A DNA stretch of 64,000 nucleotides from Combretum micranthum (lineage: Eukaryota; Streptophyta; Magnoliopsida; Myrtales; Combretaceae), in assembly GCA_024138025.1 (NCBI GenBank), contig JAMXBD010000574.1, forward strand, positions 1-64,000. Reading direction: 5' to 3'. A program made the translations under genes and the position numbers. The notes beneath the pieces were generated by a model, which was not told the origin of the DNA, searched no databases, and saw nothing but the letters and a program-made list of their open reading frames with translations. Shown here in pieces: positions 36,676 through 49,151 of the stretch (positions are counted from its first letter, which is position 1; every line of letters starts with the position of its first letter).

Positions 36676-37984
36676 ATATCACTTAGTTTAATCGGTCCCA
36701 TAAATGTGAACTAAATCATGTTACTTTACCCCAAGCTTAAGCAAATATTACACCGATGCTGTTTGCCCCATCAGCTATTTGTTGAGCCACTTATAAATGT
36801 CATTGCATCATGATGGGAGTGGCTTAAGGGCTTAAATTACTGTGCCCCGCTCGAGATAAGGTTGCCGCTCTTTGGACCAGATTCAACAGCATATGCATAA
36901 AACAACACTGGTCACTTAGGCCATCTTTAAGTTTTTATCCCATTTTAAAATGCCTATCCTAGCATACAACACATAAGTTACTGCATATCATTCATATTAG
37001 AAATCTAAACAGAGATAGAAGGTTGATCAAAATCCATCTTTGAAGATAACTTAGGTATACATGTATTTGTTCATGAAATAAACTCATACAAGCATTTAAT
37101 TAATTATCCATTTATATCCAACTAATTTTATTATCCTATTTGATCTACTAAATAGGAACCCCGCATGGCTACGAAGATCGCTATACCAAAATAAGTAGAG
37201 TTCTCTTTGTCTGTCAAATTATTTCTTTTCTCTTTGTTTATAGTCTCTTATTACAAAAGCATCAACAAAGCATTCATATATAAAAATATTTATTTCCTAA
37301 GCAAATACACATTTGAAACGATATATTCCCGATATAATTCATGGTTTATCCTAAGTTATCATTCTAAGCCAATTAGTAGCTACAGAGCTTAATTTTACTT
37401 AATCTTACCCAAATTGATTAGAATTATTCATTTAACTCATTTACTAAGACAAGTTGATTAAACTTAATCAATCTAATTAATTTTAACTTACTGAGTTCAA
37501 TTTAGTCAAGTTGCACTTGCATTAATTAATTAAGTTCATTTTATATCTAAGATCCATATTAACTTAAGTCTATATTAACTTAATATTATCAAAGTTTATT
37601 AAACTTAATCAATCTAATTCATTTTAATTCATTCAAGCACATACAGTGAAGTTGAACCTAGTTTGCCAACTAAGTTCATTTTATACTTAACTACATACAT
37701 TTAACTAGCAAACACAAGTTTTCAACTTTATATGGATATGCAGAAGCTGGAAACAAGTAAAATTTAGGCTTTGATAATTTTAGAATTTGCAAAAAATTTA
37801 AAACATAAAAGTTTTTATATCTTTTTTTAAGCTTTTTGTAGCATTTTGAATTACCTCAATCCGAGGTCGAAAAAAAGTTATGATCAAAATACAAAACAAT
37901 ATCGCAGTAGGGAAAACACAAGTCATGCTCGTGCTTTTTGGAAATCTTAAATTTTTTTGACCAACCAGAGGCTACTAAGAGATG
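36676..37984 (-). repeat. Old LTR-like sequence, second piece
   Basis: From about 37005 to 37860 it matches 51785-52530, including CTTTGTTTATAGTCT and ACATTCATATATAAA. Between 37380 and 37700 a unit of about 170 bp with GATTAAACTTAATCAATCTA is present twice. The piece ends at AGATG (37980-37984), where the next solo LTR entered. Small frames here (37207-37392) are not genes. Confidence 0.5.
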
Positions 37985-40900
37985 TGTCACACCCCGAAGG
38001 GTATCATAAATGTGGCAGTCCGCCGTACACAATATTAAAGCCTAGGAATGACCGCCTCAGTCATGCGAAGGCTTCCATACTATGTACAAGGCGTCTAGCA
38101 CATAGAGAAGACACATCGAAGTGATACATTTTATATTGATACAGCTTGAGTAACAATGTAAAGGAAATACAATTCACTATACTTCAAGTACAATTCATCC
38201 ACAGGTTTCACTATATAACTATTACAAAGCAATTCACAAAACCTAGCTAATATCTTCAAGTATTCTTATCTTCTGCTGGAATCCCGAAGTCATATTTGGC
38301 TCCAACCATCTCGGTCCCTACGTAGTCTTCTTGAGTTAATCTGTTCATTCAAATATCTATTGGGGTATAAGCTACAATAGCTTAGTGAGAATTCCCTTAA
38401 TTTTGTACCATAACAAGCAAGTTATAAATCATCCATATGCTATGCATGAACAAACACATGAGCAGACAATTATGTATTGGTATCCGAAACCCATACACAT
38501 AACGGATTTACGCCCTTCGTATCAAGGGTTAGGGATGTTATTGAAAGTCTACACGACTGCTACTAGTCCCCAAAGCCCCCCAAGCTCATAGCACTCGACT
38601 CGGCTAGGCTCATACATGGAATGCATCATCGGTGCTCCTCATTTCCCTATGAATGAGCTATGATACCGGGTCTCATTATCCAAACGAGTCCTCAGACCAT
38701 ACCGATCGACCTACATAGGGTAGCACGCTACCAAATGTAACTCTTCTGATGCGATGCATAACCAATTTATTTTTGCTTAGGTCAAATTATTCATACATTC
38801 TTTAGAGTGACCAATCAATATCATACACATAAACAGAAATAATATGAACAGTGCAGTTATTCAATCAAATCATGGTTTCGATATGCTTTAGTATTATTTG
38901 GCATGCATACATCAAAGTCTCATCAATTATCCCATCCCCATTCATATGGGCTTTTATCTTGTTCCTATAATTCTAATGCAACTAGCTATAAGCACAAACA
39001 AGGTAACAAAATAAGAGGAAAACTCACTCGGCTATTGGATCACTGGTCTCTTAGTAAAAGTAATCGGTGGTAGGAAATCGTCGATTTCGGGGTCACCTAA
39101 AAAGGAAGAAATACCCTAATAAGTATTTCATCACTTAACTAATCCAAACTATTTAACAAAACTAGAAAATTCGTAATTCTCGTCCTACGCGGGAATTCCA
39201 ACTTAAAACTGCAATAACTTGGTCGTTTTAACTCGGAATTTAGCAAATTATATACCGATTTCTATCTACTTTGAAAGAGCTATCTAATTCTAATATCATA
39301 TTTAAGTTTTGAAAACTTTGAATCTTCGAAAAGATCTGATCAGTTCAGATCAGTAGCGAAAACAATTTTAGAAAATTGATTTTGTGAAAGTTCATGAAGT
39401 TTCAACTATCCAAAGCAAGAATTCATGCAATATGAACAAGTTGCTAACATAAATGATATGTAATGAGATAAATATATATATACATATATATATGTACATG
39501 TTCTTGATGATATTGAATAAAAGAAACTTTTAGAAAACTTTTTCTTTGTAAGACTTAATGAAAAATCAACTTAGAAAGGCTACTCTTGTATTCTTGACAA
39601 TCTCCACTTATTTTTAGAAAAATTCCTTGATAAAATTTATTTATTCTTGTTAAAATTAAGCCTTCATTATGTATATTCCATAAGGCCTTTGTTTCTCAAT
39701 AAAAATTTCCATTTTTACTTTGTAAACATGTTTTTAAATATGGTTCACCTCAAAATCCGAATTTTATAAAAATTGTTTTCGTGGTGATTCCTTTGAGTAA
39801 AATCATTTGATACTTAGTAAATTAAGGCTCAACCATACCTAGTCACTAAGGACTTTATTTCTTTAATAAAAATTTTATTTTGAGTTTGAAAAATAGGGGT
39901 TTTTATATCATTACTCCATTATTACGAATTTATTAAAATGACCAACAACTCAAATTTTCCTACTTTATTTCTACTTCTTGTTCTATATATTTTTCTTAGC
40001 AAATCCTATCTTAAATTATAAAAATTATTGCTTAATGATATCTATTACCTATACTCTTCATTTTTCATATAAAACACAATTTTTGCAGTTGATAAAAGGG
40101 TTTTCAAGGCATGATCTTGAAACCATCCGAATTTCACAAGTTAGAATAAAACTCAAATTTTATACTTTGTAATCTCTTCCTATTTTGAGAATCTCTATTA
40201 GTAGATCTATCATTTACTTATCAAAAACATCTCCTATGGATACCTATTCCATAAGACTTTTATTTTTTAAACAAATCCTTCATTTTGGTGTTGAAAAACG
40301 GGTTTTCAAAATTAGTCTTGGTTGATATCCGAATTTACAAAATTTATTTTTGGACATATTTTTTGATAAAATCTATCTAAACTTATGAAAATCCATCCCT
40401 TACATATCCTATCTTAAGAGCCTTCCATATCATGAACAAAAACTTCATTTTTAAGTTGGAAAACATGTTTTTAAACTATGCCTTGGCTTAAATCTGAAAA
40501 TAGAGTTTTGTTATGAAAAATAATCTTTGAGAATCATCTTTGAACCATATAAAATGAAGTCTTGATGATATATATACATTAAGCCTTCATTATCTCAAGT
40601 AAAAATTTCATTTTGATACTTGGAAAGTGGTTTTTAAAAATGGGTCTTGCCTAGATGCGAATTTCACCATTTTTGTTTAAGTTCAAAACTAAGATCTACA
40701 CTTCTATGATCATAAATATAAAGGAAATCCATGGTAGTAAACTATAAACTCATAGATCTAAACTTTACTCATCAAGATCATTCATTTATGATATCTATTC
40801 TCTAAGCCTTTCATTTTAAATGAAAAATACACATTTTGAAGTTGAAAAATAGCTTTTCTAAATATGGTTCTTTTTTTATCTGAATTTTCAAAAATGATTT

Positions 40901-42643
40901 TTGTTGAAAATAAAATAGATCTTGAGCTTTCTAAAACTTTCCTACTATCATCATGCTCCTACAAGCTATTTATGAACATAAAACAAAAGTCTAATGCATT
41001 TATGAACTTAAAACAACTAGTTTACTATACTAGTTATAAATGCATGAACACTATGATGGTTATGTGAATGATGAATATATGCACAAATCATTAATAATAA
41101 CAACATAACTTAATAATAAAACAAGATGATAGCAAAATAACTCAAATAACAAGATCTATAACATTATGATGGCAAGGATCTCATGTTCAAGTGTTTCCAC
41201 ATCCCTAGCTTGAAGCTCATGGGAATTTTTGTGTGGAATCACACATGAATGAACTTGCCATTACATATATTTAAGGTAACAAGGTGTGGATCTATTACCT
41301 ATTGGAAGATTGGAACAAAAACTTGAAGAAAAATATGTGAGTGTGTGTGTATGTGTAAGTTACAGTTTTGGCAAAGGAAAAAGAGAGAGAAAAATTTTGC
41401 AAGAGTTTAGCTTTGTGAAAAGTGAGAAAGTGAGAGGAAGTTGGTATAAAGGAGTATATATAGACTTGTGGATTAGGGTTTGTGTAATAAAAGAAAAGAA
41501 ATAAAACAAATTGGAGAGAGGAAATGGGAGGATGATTTGCATTGGTTTGGAGTAGGGAAGAGAGAGGGAGTTGTTTGAGTTGTGTTGTGTAAGTTTTGAA
41601 ATTAAATAAGTAATTTAAGTAATAAAGTTATATTGGAAAGGTAAATTGTAAGAAAAATAATGTAATTGTAAGAGTAGGGTGTAAGGATGTAGGAAATAGG
41701 TTATGGGTAGTTGTACTTGTGAATAGTGTAGAAGAATCAAAAAGTATATTAGACATTTAAAGTACCGGTAGTAATGAAAATATGATAAAAAGGTTATAAT
41801 TGTAACTTTTATAACCCGAAAAATTATATAACTGATATATTTGGAAATCTTATGAAATTACGAGTCTAACGGTACTAATATCATATATTTAATATTTCGA
41901 GCCTTGGGACATGCTTTTCGAAGTTTGTAACCGATAGGGTTCGAAATAGATCGAAAATTCGTTAATCTTATCTTTTAAAGCATCTTAGTATTATAATGAA
42001 CCAAACTACACCCTTTACTCAAATTCCGACTCCTTGGTTTAGGAATATGGAATTGTTGGATCTAAACTATTAAGGTTTCTTGAGAATTTGTTGACTTAGG
42101 TTTTCCGGTTGACTTTCCGGTTTAGGGTTTGAACTTAATATTATCCTAAAAATCAGGGGTTTATATGAACTACTATATTCCACTTAGGGTTCACGGGTGA
42201 TCTTCCGGTTTAAATCTTTACCAACTTGGAAACTGATGGTTTATGTTTATACAACATATTTAGTTTGAGAGGATTTATTTTAAATATTTATTTATTTTTT
42301 TAAGTATTTAATATCTCTTAATGTTTTCGGAATTTTGAATTGAGTTTTATTTCCAAAATTTTATTGTTATTTACTTTTTAATAATTGTTTTTGGGTTCTA
42401 TATTACCCGATTTTACAAGTCAAAGTTAAGTATAGAATTTGTCATACGTAGTAGTTTTGGATTTGAAGACTGTTGAGTTCTTATTTTATTTTTAAGGATT
42501 CTTATTTGTTCAAGATTGAGAAATTTCTAGATTAGTTCGTGATTTAGGACTAGTCGAAGATCGGTTTTAATTTGGAGTCATTTTTAGAGTTTATTTTCGA
42601 TGTTTATTTTGGAATTATTTATTGAAATTTTCCAGGGCTTACA
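37985..42643 (-). mobile_element. Long solo LTR of the Tekay-like family, TSD AGATG
   Basis: It runs from TGTCACACCCCG to CCAGGGCTTACA with exact 5-bp repeats AGATG on both sides (37980-37984, 42644-42648). At 4659 bp it is about 1.2 kb longer than the other LTRs of this group. Most of the extra length is a degenerate tandem array (39720-40880). No coding region was found; frames at 38385-38591, 39978-40172, 40864-41067 and 41286-41504 lie in LTR sequence. Confidence 0.92.
39720..40880. repeat. Degenerate tandem array of about 160-215-bp units inside the long solo LTR
   Basis: The pattern TTCATTTT...TTGAAAA...GGTTTTCAAA...CCGAATTT recurs about seven times, near 39724, 39880, 40075, 40285, 40445, 40607 and 40827. 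The young element's LTR has about three comparable segments. Confidence 0.65.
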
Positions 42644-43930
42644 AGATGCATCGTGCCCGTGTGATTGATGGAAAGTTTTCAAAACAAAACCACTAGGCTA
42701 AAAGCCACGCCCATGATCTTAGGATTTTGCAATTTAAAAACAACCAAAGGCTAGCGAAGGCTAGATCACGCCCGTGGTTGATGGAAAGTTTTCAAAACAG
42801 AGCTTCTGGGTCAAAAATCATGCCATTGATTCATGAAAACACCTACATCAAATGCTAATAAAGGGTGGATCACGCTTGTGATTCAGCAAATTTGCCTAAT
42901 CCAAGCCTACAAAAGCTTGAATCACACCCTTGATTTGCTCCCTCATAACTTACACGAACTTCCTTGTTTCTTTTCTTCAAAATTTAACTTCAAAAACACC
43001 ACATACTTCGTACCCAACATTACTTAAGTAGTTTATCAACCCATATCAAGTCTAAACAACATTTCTAAGCTTATCACATATTATCTAATCAAGTCATCAA
43101 ATATTTAACCTATGTTTTGACATACATATTCACATATCACATGTTTATAAGTTTTATCACAAACCTAACTTGTATCTTGCATCAATATAAGGTAAAGAAA
43201 ATAACAAAACTTACCTTTTTTAAGAACGCATGCACACTTGATCTTCTCTACACTTTGCCTTCTTCTTGTTTGAGCTACTTCTAACATGATTTCCTTCTTC
43301 TATCTCCATTTCTAACTTGATTTCTTTTTAAGACTTCTTGAAATTGAGATTTAGAAAGATAAAAGGGAGAAAAGGAGAGAAAGAGAAGAAAGAAAGGAAG
43401 AAATGAAGGAAGAAAAGGAAGAAAGAAAGGGAAGGAGAAAACAAAGATAAGAATGAGAAAAAGGAGAGGATAATTACAAAATTTAGGATTTTTAGAATAA
43501 GAGTATTAGATTTAGAACTCTCAGAACAATATCTTTAGTTCTAGAAATGTTGAGAGGATAATTTCAGAATCAATAGATTAGAAATTAAGAACTTAATTTA
43601 GGAACTTAATTTAAATCAAATTGATATTTAATTTGAGTTCAAGTTTAAGAATTGATATTTTTATACAAGCAGATGAACTCAAAATTTATGAGGATTAAGG
43701 AGTTGGAAATTAGGCTAAAGTTTAAGGGTTTAGGGTCTACTAAAAAATTTAATAACATGTTTAGGGGCTTAGGAATTTGAAATCTTAAAATTTCAACTTA
43801 ATCTATTATTAATCTAATTATGTCAACTTGTCTAATTACATCCTAGATTCATTTGATTTGTTTAATCTCTCTAAACTCAATTTCTAACTTAAGTGAAGAT
43901 TTTGGGTATTTCATTAGTCTCGCTGAATTT
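42644..43930 (-). repeat. Old LTR-like sequence, third piece, with GATCACGCCCGTG minisatellite
   Basis: From about 42648 to 42935 the word GATCACGCCCGTGATT appears six times in diverged form, roughly every 50-60 bp (42648, 42702, 42765, 42818, 42867, 42920). A related word, GTCATGCTCGTGC, lies on the other side of the solo LTR near 37922, so the insertion entered this minisatellite. A purine-rich stretch at 43362-43460 resembles the leader of plant LTRs read on the minus strand. The outer right boundary is uncertain; the 64-codon frame at 42833-43027 is minisatellite. Confidence 0.45.
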
Positions 43931-44245
43931 GCCTAAAATGTGCTGATACATTTTCTTCCTAGTTTGCTTCCCTATAACGGTACTTGATATGAACTTGATC
44001 GAATCTTTAGAGGCAAAGCCTGCACAGGGTCATAAGATTAGGTACATAATTAGATCTATTTTCATTTGATACCGTTCATGCTACTTTTAGCCAATTAACT
44101 CCAATAATTCTTTTAACTTTATTTTCTAATATAATATGGTTCGGAAGCTAAGATTAATATTTTAGCTAAAAAATTTTAAGATCGAACAGTTAACCATGAA
44201 TATCGAGTTTATTTTTATTTTCATTTTTCCATTATGATCTTTTGT

Positions 44246-45498
44246 GGGTTAATTTTACTTGTGGTACCTGAACTTTTTTTATTTTTACAAAATTTTACCT
44301 AAAAAAAATTCACTACAAGAAAATACCTGAATTTTTTAAAACTTTCACCCATGGTCCTATAGATGGAATTCGTCCATTTTCCCATCCAATTGTTGATGTG
44401 GCAAACGGGCCTAAATAAAATACTGCCTTTTCTATCCTACATGGCTTTTATTATTTTTTAAATATTTTTTGAACTTTCCTTATTTTTTTCTCCTCTATGT
44501 CTTCTTCCAGCTTCTTCTTCTTCTATTCTAGAATTTCATGATACTATAACAAATTTGCATCAAAATTTAATATTTTCTTAACCATTAAACAACCAAAAGG
44601 TGAAAAGTAAAAATCATTTCATTCATTTCAATATTAACTTAAAACGACTCTAATATTCCTATCAAAAATCAAACACACCAAGCAACGACCTAAAACCCAA
44701 CTGTCTCCTCCGACCACCACCATCAACCACTACGCAAATATGCAACTTACTATGAAACCCGATTGAACCCTCCAAACGCCTCCTATGAACCCAGCGAAAC
44801 ACACCGCCTCAATCCCTAACCTCCAATACCCAAAGTCAATACCACAGCTAACTACCACGACATACCTAACAACCCTTGCCAAAACATTGCATGAACATCC
44901 CTAGTTCAAACTCTGAAACCGCCATCAGCCTAGTGACAACCAACCCCCCAATTACCACTAACTCACCATCCTTTAGGGCTTTAAAGATTGATTTCAGTAT
45001 AATCTCGAATGGGTTTTTCTAGGTTTTTGATGTAACATGATAGAGTTTTGAACTTGAGCTTGATTTTGTGATTGAAGTTAGAGGATTGAGATGATGACCT
45101 AGTTTGGAATAATATGCAAAGATTGGATTTTTTGAGAATTTAGGGTTTGTTAAGATGAAATGTTTAAGGAAATTAGGGATTAAGCGTGGTGGGGTTGATT
45201 GAATTAAGAAAGTGTGTTTGAATTTTATTGAGGATTGGAGTAAAGAAAGGGCAGCTACCATTAATGGAATTAGAGTGATGTTGAATCGAGCAGGTAAGGT
45301 TGTTGGACTATAGGACAAAACGGATTAGGCGAGATGGTTCAAGGCCTAAAGCGTTGCTACTGTCGATGATGTCTATTCGCTTGAGGAGCTAACCAAAGGT
45401 AACAGTAGGGCAGGATTGAAAAATTCAAAAATTGAACAAGAAAATTTAGGTGATGTTGAATCGAACAAATAATCATAAGAATGCAAGTGATGCATTAG

Positions 45499-45530
<32 letters not shown>

Positions 45531-45800
45531 AAGAAAGACAGGAGAGAGGGGAAAGAGATAGAAAGACAAGAAAAATGTAAAAAAGATAAAATAAAAAAGT
45601 TGCTAGCATGTAAAAAAAATATTCCAATTAATTTTATATGCCATGCTAGCAATTGGATGGAAAAATGGATGAATTTTGTCCATAGGTACCATGGGTGGAA
45701 GTTTTAGAAAATTGAGGTATTTTCTTATAGTGAAAATTTTTTTTTTGGTACAATTCTATAAAAATCTAAAAGGTTCAAGTACTATGAGTAAAATTAACCC
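44246..45800. mobile_element. Mutator-like non-autonomous element with TIRs of about 160 bp
   Basis: The left end GGGTTAATTTTACTT... (44246-44403) is the inverse of the right end (45639-45800) over about 160 bp, including CACCCATGGT and GAAAATACCT. ATCTTTTGT stands at 44237-44245 and 45802-45810. Read with a one-base offset it is a 9-bp target duplication, as expected for Mutator-like elements; an 8-bp reading with TIR TGGGTTAA is also possible. The inner TIR contains CACTACAAGAAAA, a word known from CACTA ends. The interior (44400-45640) has no transposase. It has Ser/Pro-rich low-complexity text, an (AAG)n run at 45501-45535, and an 11-bp inverted repeat TTGCTAGCATG/CATGCTAGCAA near 45600-45652. 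Confidence 0.75.
45501..45535 (+). repeat. (AAG)n microsatellite
   Basis: About eleven AAG units inside the Mutator-like element. They give misleading polylysine and polyserine frames on the two strands. Confidence 0.9.
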
Positions 45801-45810
45801 AATCTTTTGT

Positions 45811-48357
45811 TTATGTTGTGATCAGAAGAATAAAGGAGAAAATTATTTAAGTTATAGCACTGATGTTAAATATAATTATTAATATTCAAGTAAATTCCAT
45901 TATGCAAACATTGCTCTTTGTTGGACATGATACTATGCTATAAACTTAAGAGGTATCATATTTAAAATTTTTGGGGCACTACTGATTATGTAGGATAAAT
46001 TAATTTTTCATTAAAATATTGGTACTGCTTCTTATTTTTTTTTTTTTTTAGTATCTATGAGATGGACATGATATACGCGCTTTTATATTAGCATCTGTGC
46101 TTAATTTTCAAAATTTTGAGCTAGAAGATTATATCCTAAGTTTTTAGAAAAAAAGTGCTTTATATTCTAATTTATTATTTTATCTTATGATATTTATGAA
46201 TAAGATGATATAAGGAACATGAAGGGAACTTTTAAAGATTTAAGAACTTCAACGCACATTTTTAAAGGTAGAGTGGAAAGTATTTTTACAATTCTACCTT
46301 CTTTTGCTCTTTTCTTTCTTTCTTTTTTATTTTTTATTTTTTTGTCTTTTGTCGTTTTTAGGTAGAGAAGTGATAGAGGATTAAGCTAAGGAAATCTTAG
46401 ACCACTAATGTAGAGCCTGCAAGATAGGAAAAAAAAAAAAAAAAGAAGAATGGGTAGGAGTTTTCCAGCATATCACTCTGGTATGTAAATTAGTAAATTA
46501 TGTGAAAGAATGAAAAGATAGAGTAAAAGCTATTGTGTATTCAAATGTTTGCTTTGATGATTATTTTTGGAATTTATAGAAAGAGATGGTAGATGTGAGT
46601 GGTTGTCTTAAAATCAGCGATTGACTTTGGAATTTGTCTTCAATGAAACAAGTGCTCTTGATATTATATGAAAATGTAACTTCCTATTAACGCAGGCTCG
46701 AAAATCTTCAGGGGTGTGCTAGAGATTGCAAGTGGGTTGATTTAGCTAAGCAACTTGCGATCGACATGTACAATAAGCCTAATACTGAGGTGTTGGTTGG
46801 TATAGTTTGGTTTGTCTTCTTAATTTTTTCAAAGCCTCCCAATAAGTTGGACATGGATTGGCCCAATACTTAGAGATCGGATTGGACCTAGGAATCCCTG
46901 CCAACCGGCAACGCCTTCCTTTTTAATACTATTGAATTGATTCTTCAACTATACTATCTTTTTCGGACCCTTTACTTTAAAAGGAGTATATAATGGATTA
47001 TAAAAAAAATAAAATTCCTTTTGCATGTAATTTAGCAGGTCGGGCGTTTGTTTTCTTTTCTTCTCTCTTTTTTATTTTTTATTTTGCTTTCTTTTTTTCT
47101 TTCCTCCCCAATCCTTAAAGGCTAAAACAGGATAGGCCGAAAAAATAAAAAGACAAAAAGAAAGATGGGCGCCGCCAAACTCTTGGACAGCGCATAATAT
47201 TATATTAATCACAAGGCTAGGCCCTATTTGTAAATTGCAGTTGTATTTGTAAGTTGAAACCGCGTTAGGACTCCTTAGTTCATGGCACGTCTTGTTGTGA
47301 CTTGCGGTGCCTGATTTCCGCTTTCATTATTTAATTGTTTTCACCCGCCAACCCCCTCCAAAGAAAATTCAAAAGGAATCATTGTGGTTATGCGAATCAT
47401 TAACGCGTTTAATGCTTTCATTGTCGATTTCCATATGGGGGACGATTCATCAATGCTTATAACAATCACTATTATGCAAAACATAGTCATTTATAAGATT
47501 GGTTTTGAGAATTTGCAAATTATCTCTTAAGCTTCTATCAAAATTAACTATCAAAGTGAGTTTTTTTTTTTTTATTTCTTAAATTGTTATAATTTGACAC
47601 AGTTAATGGTAACATTTTTTATGAATCTAGAGTAGTGAATTTACATATAGATAAAAATTGAATAGCTAAATCAACATATAAATGAAATTTTGAGGAGTAT
47701 TATGTGACTCTCCTTGTTTCGTTTTAATGAAAAATGTTAAGTGTCTTTAATGCATCAATTTTTAAGTTTAAAGATCAAAAAGCTCGTATTAAAAATTCAA
47801 TGGGTGAATATGCAACAAGAAAAAATTTAGGAAAGTAATTTGAAAATTTTCCTTACTTTTATATCAATGTTAGAATCCAGGTTATAGTTTTGTACTCGCA
47901 TTTGACTTTAATTCTAAATTTTTATGAGTTTAAAACTAATTGAACTTATAATATTAAGCTCGAGTTTCATCCTCAAAAATAGTTAACAAGCTCCATCTTT
48001 AATATTGTAAGTTTATCTTTGTTGAGTAATCATAAAAAATATTTTAATCAAACTAAATCTTGTAGTGCACAAACCTGGTCAACTTGGACCAAGAGGCAGG
48101 TCTCACAGATGTGTACGCATCAATAACGTATTTTATTTATATGACTAAATTGCTATCGCTGAGTATAAGCTTTCTTAAGTGCTTCTTTGATTATATTATA
48201 ATCTATCATCTATCATACGACTGAATTATCAATAATCACATCACATGAGGAATCATCATCATCATCATCATCTTGAACAATATTGTTAAGACTTTAATTA
48301 TGATTAGAATTACAGAATATGATCCAATGTATTGAATCTTGCAGAATGAGCCCCACT
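45811..48357. other. Intergenic AT-rich stretch with a possible gene relic
   Basis: Apart from the possible relic at 46361-46800 I see only AT-rich sequence, T- and A-runs (46030, 46430, 47562), and no repeat with clear ends. Around 47160-47360 the sequence is less AT-rich and may be unique, but has no open frame. Confidence 0.4.
46361..46800 (+). pseudogene. Possible relic of a spliced host gene (two exon-like pieces)
   Basis: Two coding-like pieces. The first (about 46361-46478) reads 'REVIED' and 'AKEILDH' and, after an A-run, 'EWVGVFQHITL', followed by GTATGTAAAT, a good donor. It contains stops. The second (about 46696-46798) follows a typical acceptor, CTTCCTATTAACGCAG, and reads 'ENLQGCARDCKWVDLAKQL' and 'AIDMYNKPNTEVLV' without stops. 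I do not recognise the family. The composition is unlike the surrounding AT-rich DNA. It could be a decayed gene or a captured fragment; the splice-like ends may be chance. Confidence 0.25.
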
Positions 48358-48369
48358 TGGTATCAGAGC
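48358..48369 (+). other. Initiator Met-tRNA primer site (start of pararetroviral sequence)
   Basis: TGGTATCAGAGC on the plus strand. No LTR end resembling the others precedes it, and movement-protein coding sequence starts 47 bp downstream. This matches the origin of a caulimovirid genome better than an LTR element. Confidence 0.75.
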
Positions 48370-49151
48370 CAAACAATTTCTTCTCTTTAGGAGGAGGGAA
48401 GAGTATGTATAAGTAATGGTGGAATACACCAAGAGAGGCTCAAACACTACTACTACTGTACCTAAACAAATAGCTACCTTTAATTTCAACCATGATAGCT
48501 CCTTCAAAACCTCTTATGCTATTAAAATAGATTACTTCTATGAGATATCTTACTCAGAAGATAATAAAATGGATAATACTTCTTTATCTCTTGTAAATCT
48601 ACATTCTGCTTTTGTTCGCTTTCACTTAGCTATATCATCCATCAAAGCTCTTATCAAACCACATTCCTTATAGGTCAAAGAATACGTATAGTTTACTTGA
48701 TTTGATCAATGCCATCTCAAAAAAAGCAACAGAGGAAGAGCTTTTTGATACCCTCTAGATTCTACCAAAACCACCCAAAATTTGGCTTATACAGAAATGT
48801 ACATACCTTCACTTTGGTGCAACAAGGCTAGCCCTAACCTTCCACGACCGCAAAACGATGCTAGCAGTAGCGAGAATAGCTTTAATAGACAGGCATGCAT
48901 AGGGACAATTGAGACCACATTGAATGCTAAAACAACATGTAACTCTATTTCCCAACTATAACATCCCCTTATCTAAGCCATAGCTACTTGAAGCTTTGAA
49001 AGTCCAAGTACAAATTTTTGGAGCTCATATGAGTAAAGGATCCTTAGCTGCAACACTCCATTACCAGATGGCATATAGGTTCCAAAATGGTGCTTTTGAT
49101 CTAAAACTCCACCATGATAGAAATGAAGCCCTATATATCACTATGTATACA
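48370..49151 (+). pseudogene. Endogenous pararetrovirus: movement-protein region, copy 1 (decayed)
   Basis: An old copy of a plant caulimovirid, Florendovirus-like by inference. The N-terminal frame (48416-48673) has a Thr run and 'FNFNHDSSF'. Further on, in shifted frames, comes the 30K movement-protein C-terminal region: the 'EALKV'-like block near 48995 and a 'HYQMAYRFQNGAFDL' block near 49060-49110. Stops and shifts break it, and about 27 bp is missing compared with copy 2 near 48880. Such proteins move virus between cells in an infected plant; this copy cannot act. At 49152 the sequence restarts with the leader of copy 2, so the copies are head to tail. Confidence 0.7.

Noticed and set aside
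45373..45707. Polyserine and polylysine open frames on the two strands
   Set aside because: They are translations of the (AAG)n microsatellite inside the Mutator-like element.
44317..45738. A separate CACTA element nested in the long-TIR element
   Set aside because: The inverted repeat continues uninterrupted on both sides of the CACTA word and no 3-bp target duplication is present at those points.
48358..48369. Met primer site taken as the start of an LTR retrotransposon
   Set aside because: No LTR boundary precedes it and the following sequence resembles a caulimovirid movement protein rather than gag.
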